From NCBI GenBank assembly GCA_005240105.1, contig SBAT01000403.1, positions 1-9,292 of the forward strand: a DNA stretch of 9,292 nucleotides, in the 5' to 3' direction. The translations under genes were made by a program, and so were the position numbers. This stretch comes from Chloroflexota bacterium. GTDB taxonomy: Bacteria; Cyanobacteriota; Vampirovibrionia; Obscuribacterales; Obscuribacteraceae. Positions 1 to 5,227 of this stretch are shown here, piece by piece; the stretch's first letter is position 1, and each line of letters begins with the position of its first letter. Below the pieces are notes generated by a model that was not told the origin of the DNA, made no database searches, and worked only from the letters and a program-made list of their open reading frames with translations.

Positions 1-15
1 CGTATTGATGCTCAT
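1..15 (-). CDS. Start of the next operon gene, possibly ImuC/DnaE2 (cut by window edge)
   Basis: Five nucleotides after the imuB stop codon, the minus strand has an ATG followed by four open codons (M-S-I-N-T), after which the window ends. In many bacteria imuA and imuB are followed directly by imuC (dnaE2), the error-prone C-family polymerase that does the actual synthesis in this translesion complex. That position is the only reason to name it. A GGAAGG stretch lies 18 nt before the ATG, which is farther than an ideal ribosome binding site. Five residues cannot identify a protein, so the identity is an inference from context and the reading frame itself could be spurious. Confidence 0.3.
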
Positions 16-20
16 GACGC

Positions 21-1601
21 TTAGTCATAATAACCTTCCATAAACCAGCTGCTTTTCCCTTGATTGTTATGTTCGGTCAATAACACCAATTCAATACCGG
101 CATCTTGGTGTTGTTGTGGTTCAGCTTCTGCCATGTAATAGGATTTGTAGACAGCCTTTTCCCACCACAGTCCTGACAAACGGTCGGGAATGGTTATCTG
201 ATTGATGCGATACCATTGTCCTTGATAGGCAATGGCTCCCGGCAATAGACCGTTTAGTTTTACCAAAACAGGTATTGGGTCTCTGTGTTGTTTTAAAACA
301 AGATTTGCTGCATTGCCTTTTGTATTGCTATAAACTTTCAAATAATTATTGCTCAGTGGCAAAACTGGATGTTGTTTTGCATCATCAAGGACCGGTATCC
401 AGATGCCTGCATGTTCAGGCATGTGTTGATCGTTGGCGAGAGGGCGCACGACGACGTTCTCTCCCAAACGTATGTTAAAACGTTGCAGCATAAGAAGCAA
501 TGCTGGTGATAAATCATCATCTTGTTTCTTTTGACCGGCAACTTCATCAATTTCTTCTTGCTCCCAGAGCGCATTGGTGAAGCGACTGACAGCTAGAGTC
601 AACCCGGTATATTCGCGCATTAGCGGCTTTGCTTCTAAGGATAGTCTTAAGACTTCCAAGAGAAACTTTCCATTGCCTGAAGGGCGCAGAAGTTTTACCG
701 GTCGTTCATCGAATTTATCGTTGTCGTTGTAAAAGGCAAGCACTAATTCTTCGGCAACAAGATCTTCTTTAGTTAATTGAAGAAGCAGTCTGTCTATCAT
801 GGACTTGAGAATAAAGAGTGTTTCGTTAAGAGCTTCCATTGGACCGCCAAGCTCAACCGAACATTCAAAATGCTTTTCCGGTGGCGGTATGCTTGGTTGT
901 CGCTTGTCTATTCCTTGAGCAAGGTTGATGGCAAACAGAGATTCCAAGCCAAAGCGCTCGATAAGTTCAGGCACAGGAATGGACAAAAGTTGTCTCATCG
1001 TTTTGATGCCTAGATCAGCTAGAGCTTCTTTCATTTCAAAACTTATTGGTAAATGCCAGATGGAAAGTGGCGCCAGGACATCTTTATCTTGCCCTTTTGG
1101 TACTACATGCCAGCGCTTGTTTTTTAGACGGGAAGCAACTTCGGCGGCAAAAGCACTATCGGCAATGCCTACGTGAGCTTCGGTAAATCCTGCTTTGCTG
1201 GCAGCCTTAAGAAGATTACGGCAGAAAGTATTTTCGCCACCTAAATGGCTCAAGCCTGAAGCATCAAGCAAAAATATGCCCAACTGATCTGCTGTAACTT
1301 TTGGCGAACACAAAACAAATTCTTGAATGAGTTTCTTCTGTGCTGTCTGATAGAGTTGCGATTCATATTTGCGAAAGCTCAATGTCGAGCATACGGCCTT
1401 GGCTTCTGACAAGCGCATGCCGGCAATAATGTGTTTCTGACTTGCTTTGTCAGAGCACATGAAAATCTTGGCTCGACCGTTGCCTGTTGCTTCGGTGTTA
1501 TTATCCAAAACCACAAAGGGAGCATTTTTTAGCTCAGGCTCATGTTTTTGGTGTACGGCGATCTGGAATTGAGGGATGCGTAAACAAGCAATTCTGGACA
1601 T
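21..1601 (-). CDS. imuB: ImuB, inactive Y-family polymerase-like translesion protein
   Basis: This 526-residue protein is the hub of the ImuA-ImuB-ImuC translesion mutasome; known ImuB proteins bridge the beta clamp and the DnaE2 polymerase but do not polymerise. It begins in the usual ImuB way (SRIACLRIPQF). It carries the conserved Y-family segment GMRLSEAKAV at residues 61-70, a helix-hairpin-helix region at about 193-218 (ALADLGIKTMRQLL) and the ImuB-type C-terminal signature DRLSGLWWEK at 473-482. The catalytic acids of active Y-family enzymes are missing. The first site reads LRIPQF instead of D-x-D, and the second reads LLDASG (111-116) instead of S-x-D-E. A canonical clamp-binding QxxLF box is not obvious; WEQEEID (346-352) sits about where one is expected. 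The start is fixed by a strong GAGGAGGG 8 nt upstream. It overlaps the end of imuA by 62 nt. Confidence 0.9.
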   Translation of the reverse strand: MSRIACLRIPQFQIAVHQKHEPELKNAPFVVLDNNTEATGNGRAKIFMCSDKASQKHIIAGMRLSEAKAVCSTLSFRKYESQLYQTAQKKLIQEFVLCSPKVTADQLGIFLLDASGLSHLGGENTFCRNLLKAASKAGFTEAHVGIADSAFAAEVASRLKNKRWHVVPKGQDKDVLAPLSIWHLPISFEMKEALADLGIKTMRQLLSIPVPELIERFGLESLFAINLAQGIDKRQPSIPPPEKHFECSVELGGPMEALNETLFILKSMIDRLLLQLTKEDLVAEELVLAFYNDNDKFDERPVKLLRPSGNGKFLLEVLRLSLEAKPLMREYTGLTLAVSRFTNALWEQEEIDEVAGQKKQDDDLSPALLLMLQRFNIRLGENVVVRPLANDQHMPEHAGIWIPVLDDAKQHPVLPLSNNYLKVYSNTKGNAANLVLKQHRDPIPVLVKLNGLLPGAIAYQGQWYRINQITIPDRLSGLWWEKAVYKSYYMAEAEPQQHQDAGIELVLLTEHNNQGKSSWFMEGYYD

Positions 1602-2328
1602 ATTGACCGCCCTCCTCGTACGGGGTAATTGCCATTGTTTTGGACATGCCGTCTTTGGAAACGCAGAGATCTACGTTAGGCAAAATTGCTGTTATGCCGG
1701 CTAGTCCTTTTTGAGAAGGTTGGCTTTGGGAAGATTTATTGAATGCTTTTTGCCAGGCAAAAGAAAAGCGAGCATGACAGCCCCAGCTATTGCTTTGTGC
1801 ATAACTGCGAATGTCTTTGAGGATTAACAAGGCTGTCCTTGATTTATCAAGTGCACGTTGCAATCGGGCATAATGCCGACTTTGATTATGGGCTGTAGCT
1901 TTATCCGTCGCTAAATCCAGTACCACCACATCAAAAGCATGTGAACGGATAAGCTGTTCAGCTGCCCATACAGCATCCTGAGATTTATAGTTTAGACGAA
2001 TTGCCCAGAACCTACCTTTATATGGATCTTGATTGAGGAATGCCCAATCGCTGGCAAGCAATCTACTTTCAATATCTATGTAGGCAACGTGCAACCCGGA
2101 AGAACACCAATTGCTTACCAGATTGCGCAAAAATGTTGTCTTCCCTGAAGATACTGTCCCCAGCCATTCTGTGATGCGCTGGCGGCCAATTTCGGCAAAG
2201 CCCGTGGAAATAAGCTTTTGTTTTCCCCTCTGCCGACTTTCATCCAAGCTATTTCCGGAGATCCATTTACCTGGAAAAAGTTGTTCCAAGTGTTGTTTTA
2301 AGGAAGCTACTTCACTACGAATATTCAT
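1540..2328 (-). CDS. imuA: ImuA, RecA-like ATPase of the translesion mutasome
   Basis: The 262-residue product is a RecA-fold ATPase of the ImuA/SulA-like group that partners ImuB in damage-induced mutagenesis. It has a Walker A motif GTVSSGKT at residues 57-64, in the context WLGTVSSGKTTFLRNL, and a hydrophobic Walker B strand DVVVLDL at 133-139. The segment VAYIDIE at 81-87 matches the RecA-like strand after the Walker A helix. The length is typical for ImuA. The start ATG is only 2 nt after the stop of the upstream nuclease gene and has no strong ribosome binding site, so translational coupling is likely. Its last 20 codons overlap the start of imuB in another frame. Assignment rests on the Walker motifs plus the adjacent imuB; alone it could only be called a RecA-like protein. 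Confidence 0.85.
   Translation of the reverse strand: MNIRSEVASLKQHLEQLFPGKWISGNSLDESRQRGKQKLISTGFAEIGRQRITEWLGTVSSGKTTFLRNLVSNWCSSGLHVAYIDIESRLLASDWAFLNQDPYKGRFWAIRLNYKSQDAVWAAEQLIRSHAFDVVVLDLATDKATAHNQSRHYARLQRALDKSRTALLILKDIRSYAQSNSWGCHARFSFAWQKAFNKSSQSQPSQKGLAGITAILPNVDLCVSKDGMSKTMAITPYEEGGQYVQNCLFTHPSIPDRRTPKT
1610..1617 (-). promoter_or_regulatory. Strong ribosome binding site of imuB
   Basis: GAGGAGGG on the minus strand ends 8 nt before the imuB ATG. It lies inside the imuA coding sequence and supports the imuB start despite the long overlap. It is the strongest Shine-Dalgarno match seen in this operon, so ImuB may be initiated independently of ImuA translation. Confidence 0.8.
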
Positions 2329-2330
2329 GG

Positions 2331-3428
2331 TTAAGGTCTTTCTAGATTGTTTGATGTACGTTTCAATTCCAGAGCAAGCTCTTCTTCTGTAGGCAGATAA
2401 AGCATGTATTTTGAGGCAAACAATTGTTTGCTTTCTTTTAGTACTGAGTATTTGGCGATGGTCTCATTTTTCTTGGCACACAGAATTAAGCCGATGGTTG
2501 GGTTATTGTCCTTGACCTGATATAAATCCTCGTACATGCGAATATAGCCGTCCATCTGTCCAATATCCTGGTGCGAAAGTTTGCCTATCTTGAGATCAAT
2601 CAAAATAAAGCATTTAAGGAGATAGTTATAAAAAACAAGGTCAACATAAAAGTCTTCGTCGTCAAAACGCAATCGCTGTTGTCGAGCAACAAAGGCAAAT
2701 CCTTTTCCGAGTTCTAGCAAAAACGATTGCAAATTATCAATTATTGCTTGCTCAAGTTCTGACTCATGTAGTGGAGCAACGTCAGGTAAATTGAGGAACT
2801 CAAGCACGGTGGGTGATTTTAGTATGTCCTCAGGTAATAATTCTTGTCTCTTGATACTGCGCTCGGCTTGCAACATTCCCTTCTTATCTTTGCTAGCAAG
2901 TAAGCGCTCATAATAAAATGAGTGAATCTGTCGTTCTAATTCGCGTTTAGTCCAACCACAAGTTACCGCTTCTTCCTCATAGAACTGGCGAGCCTTGTCC
3001 TTTTCTATACGCATTAAGGCTCGATAATGAGACCATGTAAGATTTGGGTGAAAGCCACCTTCAAAAAGGTCGCCCATTGGGTGACCTTTTGCTGGTATAC
3101 GGTTAGCATAGGCTTGGTAAAATGTACGAAAATATTTTAGGCTGGTTGCAGAAAATCCCTGCCCATAGCGCACTGTTAGCTGTTGAGCCAATTCATTGAT
3201 AATTGCTTCGCCATATTTCGCTTTGGTCTTGCCAGCTTGCAATTCTTGCACAATTTCACGACCAATTGACCAGTAAGCAATAACCATATTGTTGTTAACG
3301 GCACGTACTACACTGGTTTTTGCCTGCTCAAGAATGGAGACAACTCGCTCAAGCAAGTCTTCTTCTCTTAACTGTATAAACTCAGCAGATTTGTTTTTCT
3401 TACGCATTGCAGGTAGTTTCTGTTTCAT
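2331..3428 (-). CDS. YhcG/DUF1016-family protein with PDDEXK nuclease domain
   Basis: A 365-residue protein, or 369 if the TTG at 3440 is used (numbering below is for the long form). Residues about 25-180 form the DUF1016 N-terminal domain, with the typical segments AYWSIGREIV (55-64) and NLTWSHYRALMRI (133-145). Residues about 225-350 form a PDDEXK nuclease fold. Candidate active-site residues are E230, D267 in FYVDLVF, D282 and K284 in LIDLKIG, and Q295 in DIGQMDGY; GLILCAKKNE (317-326) is also typical. The family is predicted to cut DNA and is often found near restriction or mobile genes. Here it is the first gene of the imuA-imuB operon, which suggests a link to damage processing (inference). 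The TTG has an AGGAG only 3 nt away. The ATG at 3428 has that AGGAG 15 nt away, so the start is uncertain; ATG was preferred. Confidence 0.88.
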   Translation of the reverse strand: MKQKLPAMRKKNKSAEFIQLREEDLLERVVSILEQAKTSVVRAVNNNMVIAYWSIGREIVQELQAGKTKAKYGEAIINELAQQLTVRYGQGFSATSLKYFRTFYQAYANRIPAKGHPMGDLFEGGFHPNLTWSHYRALMRIEKDKARQFYEEEAVTCGWTKRELERQIHSFYYERLLASKDKKGMLQAERSIKRQELLPEDILKSPTVLEFLNLPDVAPLHESELEQAIIDNLQSFLLELGKGFAFVARQQRLRFDDEDFYVDLVFYNYLLKCFILIDLKIGKLSHQDIGQMDGYIRMYEDLYQVKDNNPTIGLILCAKKNETIAKYSVLKESKQLFASKYMLYLPTEEELALELKRTSNNLERP

Positions 3429-3513
3429 TGTTTTCTTCAATTTCTCCTATAGCTCCTGCTCCTTTCTGGATTTGGGATATTGGCTCAAATGATCTATTGA
3501 GTATGTCTCTGGA

Positions 3514-3544
3514 GGAATTGTTGCGACAGCGTCGCAACAATTCC
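3514..3544. repeat. Perfect 14-bp inverted repeat with 3-nt loop in the nuclease operon leader
   Basis: The left arm GGAATTGTTGCGAC is repeated exactly in reverse complement after the loop AGC. It lies about 85-115 nt upstream of the first gene of the nuclease-imuA-imuB operon and just downstream of the structured element 3560-3682 in the minus-strand transcript. No run of T follows on either strand, so it does not look like an ordinary intrinsic terminator. It could be an operator for a dimeric regulator, an mRNA-stabilising hairpin or a processing site. It is not repeated at copy B. Confidence 0.75.
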
Positions 3545-3559
3545 ATTCCAAAACGCATA

Positions 3560-3682
3560 GCTGCCGCTGCGTAACCTGGGAATTCCCAGGTTACGGTAAG
3601 TAGATTTGGCAGCAGTGTCAGATTGAACCTGGAGGGGGCCAGGTGGGCTTGGAATATGGGGTGGGGCTATATCAATCTGATA
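3560..3682 (-). ncRNA. Structured leader or small RNA, copy A (upstream of the nuclease-imuAB operon)
   Basis: Downstream of the minus-strand promoter, the predicted transcript can form several stems. The first is a 9-bp stem between 3672-3680 and 3618-3626 (TCAGATTGA with TCAATCTGA). It encloses a 6-bp hairpin at 3627-3644 (ACCTGG, loop, CCAGGT). The third is GGCAGC (3608-3613) with GCTGCC (3560-3565), or the shifted pairing GCAGC with GCTGC (3566-3570). This encloses a perfect 24-nt palindrome at 3571-3594 that begins GTAACCTGGG. The 5' end is estimated from the -10 box and the 3' end is set by the last stem. The related copy at 5025-5149 keeps the stems with compensatory changes, which argues for a functional RNA fold. 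It is not a family I recognise. It may be the 5' leader of the operon or a separate RNA; only a short TTTT follows at 3551-3554 in the minus sense. Confidence 0.55.
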
Positions 3683-3688
3683 GGATTA

Positions 3689-3717
3689 AGAATACCATAC
3701 ACAAGTATGTGTGTCAA
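3689..3717 (-). promoter_or_regulatory. Sigma70-type promoter A driving the structured RNA and nuclease-imuAB operon
   Basis: On the minus strand, TTGACA (3717-3712) is followed by exactly 17 nt and then TATTCT (3694-3689). The -35 is a perfect consensus and the -10 matches 4 of 6. The related copy at 5156-5184 keeps the same -35, the same spacing and a similar -10 (TATCTT), while unimportant bases differ. No better promoter was seen between here and the first gene of the operon. Confidence 0.65.
3696..3709. promoter_or_regulatory. Operator-like palindrome CATAC-N4-GTATG in promoter A (candidate SOS/LexA-type box)
   Basis: CATACACAAGTATG lies entirely in the 17-bp spacer between the -35 and -10 boxes, where a bound dimer would block RNA polymerase. 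The two 5-bp half-sites separated by 4 bp are the same in copy B, while the 4 central bases differ (ACAA versus GGAT). This is the pattern expected of a dimeric repressor site. The geometry is like the Gram-positive LexA box (GAAC-N4-GTTC), and imuA-imuB operons are normally under LexA control. The identity of the regulator is inference. Confidence 0.55.
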
Positions 3718-3800
3718 CAATTTTTGCTGACGCTTCTCAAATAATTATGGCTTGTCATGGGTAAGAGCTATGATGGGAATACTTATTCCATAGAAGTATT

Positions 3801-3806
3801 GGGAGG
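3801..3806 (+). promoter_or_regulatory. Ribosome binding site that sets the start of the secreted protein
   Basis: GGGAGG lies 7 nt before the GTG at 3814 and only 1 nt before the in-frame ATG at 3808. The good spacing to the GTG, and the normal signal peptide it gives, make GTG the better start. Confidence 0.6.
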
Positions 3807-3813
3807 CATGGCT

Positions 3814-4371
3814 GTGGACATTTATCGGCATGGGCGCGCAGCACTACTAACGTTGGCTGCAGTAAGTTTGCTCTATTCAATACTTGCAGTTGCACCTGTA
3901 TTTGCTCAAGGCAATCTGTGGCAACAACTCAGGCAGACGGCCAAAGATGCTGTTCGGTCTACCGTTGATGCTGCCCGCGATGTTGATGACGCAGTTGATA
4001 CAGCTGTTGATGATGTGACTGGATATCGCAGATACAACCGGACCGATTACTCGCAACAAAGTAATCCTTATTCACAGTCAAATTCACAACCCAACTACTC
4101 GTCACAAAGTCACAGCGATAGCTATACGCAACCAAATTATTCACAACAGACTTCGGTACCAGCTCAACAGGCGCCTGCTTATTCGCCGAATCCTTCAGCT
4201 CCACAAAAAATTTATTCGCCTTATAGCGGCAATCAACGTGCTAGCTATTTTCTTTCACATCCGCAAAATGCGTCGGGAGCAGGAATCCCTTCGTCAAATG
4301 CATCCGGCATGTATCCTGTTTCAGTGGCGCCAGGTTTGCCGACAACTGATCATCTAAATCCAACTTACTAG
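3814..4371 (+). CDS. Secreted low-complexity protein rich in Tyr, Ser, Gln, Asn and Pro
   Basis: With the GTG start the product has 185 residues. A Sec signal peptide is clear. A short basic N-terminus (DIYRHGR) is followed by a hydrophobic core (about 9-28), with a likely cut after VFA at residue 31. The mature part starts with a charged helical stretch (38-69, rich in Asp and Ala, including DAARDVDDAVDTAVDDV). It continues as a disordered tail of about 100 residues rich in Tyr, Ser, Gln, Asn and Pro, with imperfect repeats such as QPNYSSQS and QPNYSQQT. No enzyme or binding motif is recognised. The composition resembles prion-like or matrix-forming sequences, but that is only a resemblance. 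Longer starts exist (ATG at 3757 and 3808), but neither has a well-spaced ribosome binding site. The gene is divergent from the nuclease-imuAB operon and begins about 95 nt from promoter A. Confidence 0.7.
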   Translation: MDIYRHGRAALLTLAAVSLLYSILAVAPVFAQGNLWQQLRQTAKDAVRSTVDAARDVDDAVDTAVDDVTGYRRYNRTDYSQQSNPYSQSNSQPNYSSQSHSDSYTQPNYSQQTSVPAQQAPAYSPNPSAPQKIYSPYSGNQRASYFLSHPQNASGAGIPSSNASGMYPVSVAPGLPTTDHLNPTY

Positions 4372-4497
4372 TCATTCCATACCTTATAGAAAGTCTTAAA
4401 TGAAAAGCGGTAAGTAAGCTCTGAATCGCTGTACCCGTGAATTCGGTTACGAGTCCGGGCATCAATTGCGCTGATAGCTTGTACGTTAACCTTCTAG

Positions 4498-4926
4498 TTA
4501 CTTCTGATTCACTGAAATATGAATGAGGGTAACTGCCATATCTGAATAATGTGTTGCGCCAATAGTGATTTCTTTGTTGGCATGCAGAAGACTAATTTGC
4601 TGCGAGGCTGTATTCGCATCAGAACCACACGTTTGGTAGAACTTCGCTCCCTTTGTCCGATAAAGGGACTCGTACCATTGTGTTACCTGTACGGGAGTAG
4701 CCATACTAGCAAAAGTCATGTAATTAGTTTTGCCACCACCCCAGTAATCAACAGCTACGCTTTCCGGATAAGACGGCACTGGAAAAGAAGTTGGGATTGG
4801 ATAGCCGTGCTTGTGATATTCCTTTAGATCAACTCCAGGCGGAAATCCCTTCGCTCCTGATTGCGAACAGGCTGATAGAAATAATGCACCAGCGACTAAA
4901 GCAATGCGCAGGAAATTAGTTTGCAT
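4498..4926 (-). CDS. Small lipoprotein of unknown function
   Basis: A 142-residue protein beginning MQTNFLRIALVAGALF, followed by the lipobox LSAC, so it should be lipidated on Cys19 and anchored in a membrane. The mature part has the pattern IPTSFPVPSYPESVAVDYWGG and then TPVQVTQWYESLYRTKGAKF. This recalls a common small domain in which a 'P-x-YP-x-S' strand is followed by a 'V-x-x-W/F-Y-x-x-x-L' helix; its function is not established. The start at 4926 is preferred over the upstream ATG at 4983. AAGGA lies 8 nt before it (4935-4939), and it places the signal peptide at the N-terminus. The structured element and promoter of copy B lie upstream on the same strand, so expression from promoter B is likely. 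The gene is convergent with the secreted protein gene, with no clear terminator in the 126 nt between them. Confidence 0.8.
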   Translation of the reverse strand: MQTNFLRIALVAGALFLSACSQSGAKGFPPGVDLKEYHKHGYPIPTSFPVPSYPESVAVDYWGGGKTNYMTFASMATPVQVTQWYESLYRTKGAKFYQTCGSDANTASQQISLLHANKEITIGATHYSDMAVTLIHISVNQK

Positions 4927-5024
4927 TTGATTTGTCCTTCTACAACGGAACTTGATCAATAAATATGTAGCAATAGCTATCAATCAATACTAAAGCATAA
5001 TACGATTACAGTGGTGTCAAAACA

Positions 5025-5149
5025 GCCGCTGCGTAACCTAGGTGTTACCTAGGTTACGACAAGAGGGATCTTGGTGGCAGCAGTAGTCAGGTTGAGCCCG
5101 GAAAGCTCCAGGTGGGGCGATTTGGATTGGTGGAAAGTTCAACCTGATG
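5025..5149 (-). ncRNA. Structured leader or small RNA, copy B (upstream of the lipoprotein)
   Basis: This is the second copy of the element at 3560-3682. The predicted minus-strand transcript forms a 9-bp stem between 5139-5147 and 5087-5095 (TCAGGTTGA with TCAACCTGA). It also forms GCAGC (5077-5081) with GCTGC (5028-5032), enclosing a hairpin of 11 bp with a 3-nt loop at 5033-5057 (arm GTAACCTAGGT). Relative to copy A, one pair in the first stem and two in the last hairpin change on both sides and keep pairing. The inner hairpin of copy A is not clearly kept. A small extra hairpin, CAAGA-loop-TCTTG, is present at about 5060-5073. GCCGCTGCGTAACCT, CCAGGTGGG and GGCAGCAGT are shared in sequence. 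The 5' end is estimated from the promoter. TTTT at 5019-5022 (minus sense) just after the last stem could be a weak terminator. Confidence 0.55.
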
Positions 5150-5155
5150 ACTAAA

Positions 5156-5184
5156 AAGATAACATACGGATGTATGGGTGTCAA
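5156..5184 (-). promoter_or_regulatory. Sigma70-type promoter B driving the structured RNA and lipoprotein gene
   Basis: TTGACA (5184-5179, minus strand) is followed by 17 nt and then TATCTT (5161-5156). It matches promoter A in the -35, in spacing and in the position of the palindrome. The lipoprotein gene start lies about 225 nt downstream, after the structured element. Confidence 0.62.
5163..5176. promoter_or_regulatory. Operator-like palindrome CATAC-N4-GTATG in promoter B
   Basis: CATACGGATGTATG occupies the same place in the promoter spacer as in copy A. The half-sites are identical and the centre differs. A protein bound here could also affect the divergent plus-strand gene at 5228, whose start is only about 50 nt away. 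The regulator is unknown; a LexA-type repressor is one candidate because copy A controls imuA-imuB. Confidence 0.55.
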
Positions 5185-5227
5185 CTACTTACTGTAAAAT
5201 TGTTTGATGTTGTTGGATGAGGGGATT

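Noticed and set aside
2111..2392. Plus-strand open frame of 93 codons
   Set aside because: Antisense to imuA (including its Walker A region) and the nuclease end; no family resemblance.
3571..3594. The 24-nt perfect palindrome as an intrinsic terminator for either strand
   Set aside because: No T-run follows directly on either strand. Its counterpart in copy B suggests it is part of a larger conserved fold.
4372..4497. Terminator between the convergent secreted protein and lipoprotein genes
   Set aside because: Only short, weak inverted repeats were seen (for example CCCG...CGGG at about 4435-4459), with no T-run, so no terminator is called.
4549..4827. Plus-strand open frame of 92 codons
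   Set aside because: Antisense to the lipoprotein gene, which has a signal peptide, lipobox and ribosome binding site.
5013..5184. GGTGTCAA at 5013-5020 and 5177-5184 as a target-site duplication around copy B
   Set aside because: The second occurrence is part of the promoter -35 region shared with copy A, and copy A has no matching left-hand repeat. Chance is the simpler explanation.
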